A stretch of 38,521 nucleotides of DNA from Paracoccaceae bacterium (GTDB taxonomy: Bacteria > Pseudomonadota > Alphaproteobacteria > Rhodobacterales > Rhodobacteraceae). Numbering within the stretch: position 1 is the stretch's first letter; each line of letters opens with the position of its first letter. The DNA lies in NCBI GenBank assembly GCA_024236495.1, contig JACKKJ010000007.1, forward strand, positions 1 through 38,521, given 5' to 3'. This document shows positions 38,475 through 38,521 of this stretch, one piece after another. The notes beneath the pieces were generated by a model. That model worked only from the letters and a program-made list of their open reading frames with translations. It searched no databases and was not told the origin of the DNA. The position numbers were made by a program, and so were the translations under genes.

Positions 38475-38521
38475 TTCATCTTGCGACAAATACCTCGGGG
38501 GTCCGGGGGCAGCGCCCCCGG
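38475..38521. repeat. intergenic hairpin element, copy C (cut by window edge)
   Basis: TTCATCTTGC (38475-38484), AAATACCTCGGGGG, and a perfect stem CCGGGGGC (38503-38510)/GCCCCCGG (38514-38521) with a three-base loop follow the permease stop by about 20 bases. It shares the TTCATCTTGC..AAATACCTC core with copy B. It may terminate the permease transcript or separate it from the next gene. Confidence 0.65.

Noticed and set aside
1..38521. CRISPR arrays, insertion sequences, prophage or toxin-antitoxin genes
   Set aside because: Searched by eye on both strands; no regularly spaced repeats, transposase motifs or phage genes were found.

Overview
The window is a GC-rich chromosomal stretch from an alphaproteobacterium, most likely of the Rhodobacteraceae (Rhodobacter/Paracoccus-like). 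Support comes from adjacent sciP and ctrA genes, LpxI rather than LpxH in the lipid A cluster, a Usg-family protein, GluQ, TrmFO, a long LigA, and gene ends carrying a short 'TTCATCTTGC..AAATACCTC' intergenic element that I associate with this family from memory. Almost all of the DNA is core genome. No phage, transposase, CRISPR array or defence island is visible.

Layout. 1-272 holds no gene I can support. tRNA-Leu(CAA) and a YpfJ-type zinc metallopeptidase follow on the minus strand. A DedA/YqaA-like membrane protein and DsbB are translationally coupled on the plus strand (1.4-2.5 kb). An Lrp/AsnC regulator diverges from an arginase-ornithine cyclodeaminase operon (2.5-5.0 kb), which together would convert arginine to proline with release of urea and ammonia. 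Then come usg, gyrA, a secreted or outer-membrane protein of unknown function, the tRNA-modification pair trmFO-gluQ, hisI, and a NifU/IscU-like scaffold protein (5.1-12.5 kb).

From 12.7 to 18.4 kb the minus strand reads sciP-ctrA-ligA-recG and an unannotated 40-residue membrane microprotein. CtrA is the alphaproteobacterial cell-cycle/motility master regulator and SciP its small partner. A perfect CtrA half-site lies in front of ctrA. mnmA diverges from sciP.

From 19.7 to 31.9 kb the minus strand carries the classic growth and envelope cluster in transcription order: pyrH, frr, uppS, cdsA, dxr, rseP, a 54-residue membrane protein, bamA, skp/ompH, fabZ, lpxA, lpxI, lpxB. It links translation, isoprenoid and phospholipid precursors, outer-membrane protein assembly and lipid A synthesis. 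lpxD, common between skp and fabZ in other Proteobacteria, is absent.

The right end (32-38.5 kb) has miaA, an AraC-type regulator with a histone-H1-like basic tail, and a dipeptide/oligopeptide-type ABC importer (Tat-exported binding protein, terminator, two permeases). Both permeases carry unusual extra segments, and the ATPase genes must lie beyond the edge. The least ordinary elements are the two microproteins with their terminators, the hairpin over the arginase ribosome binding site, the sciP-ctrA control region, and the AraC/ABC-transporter unit.
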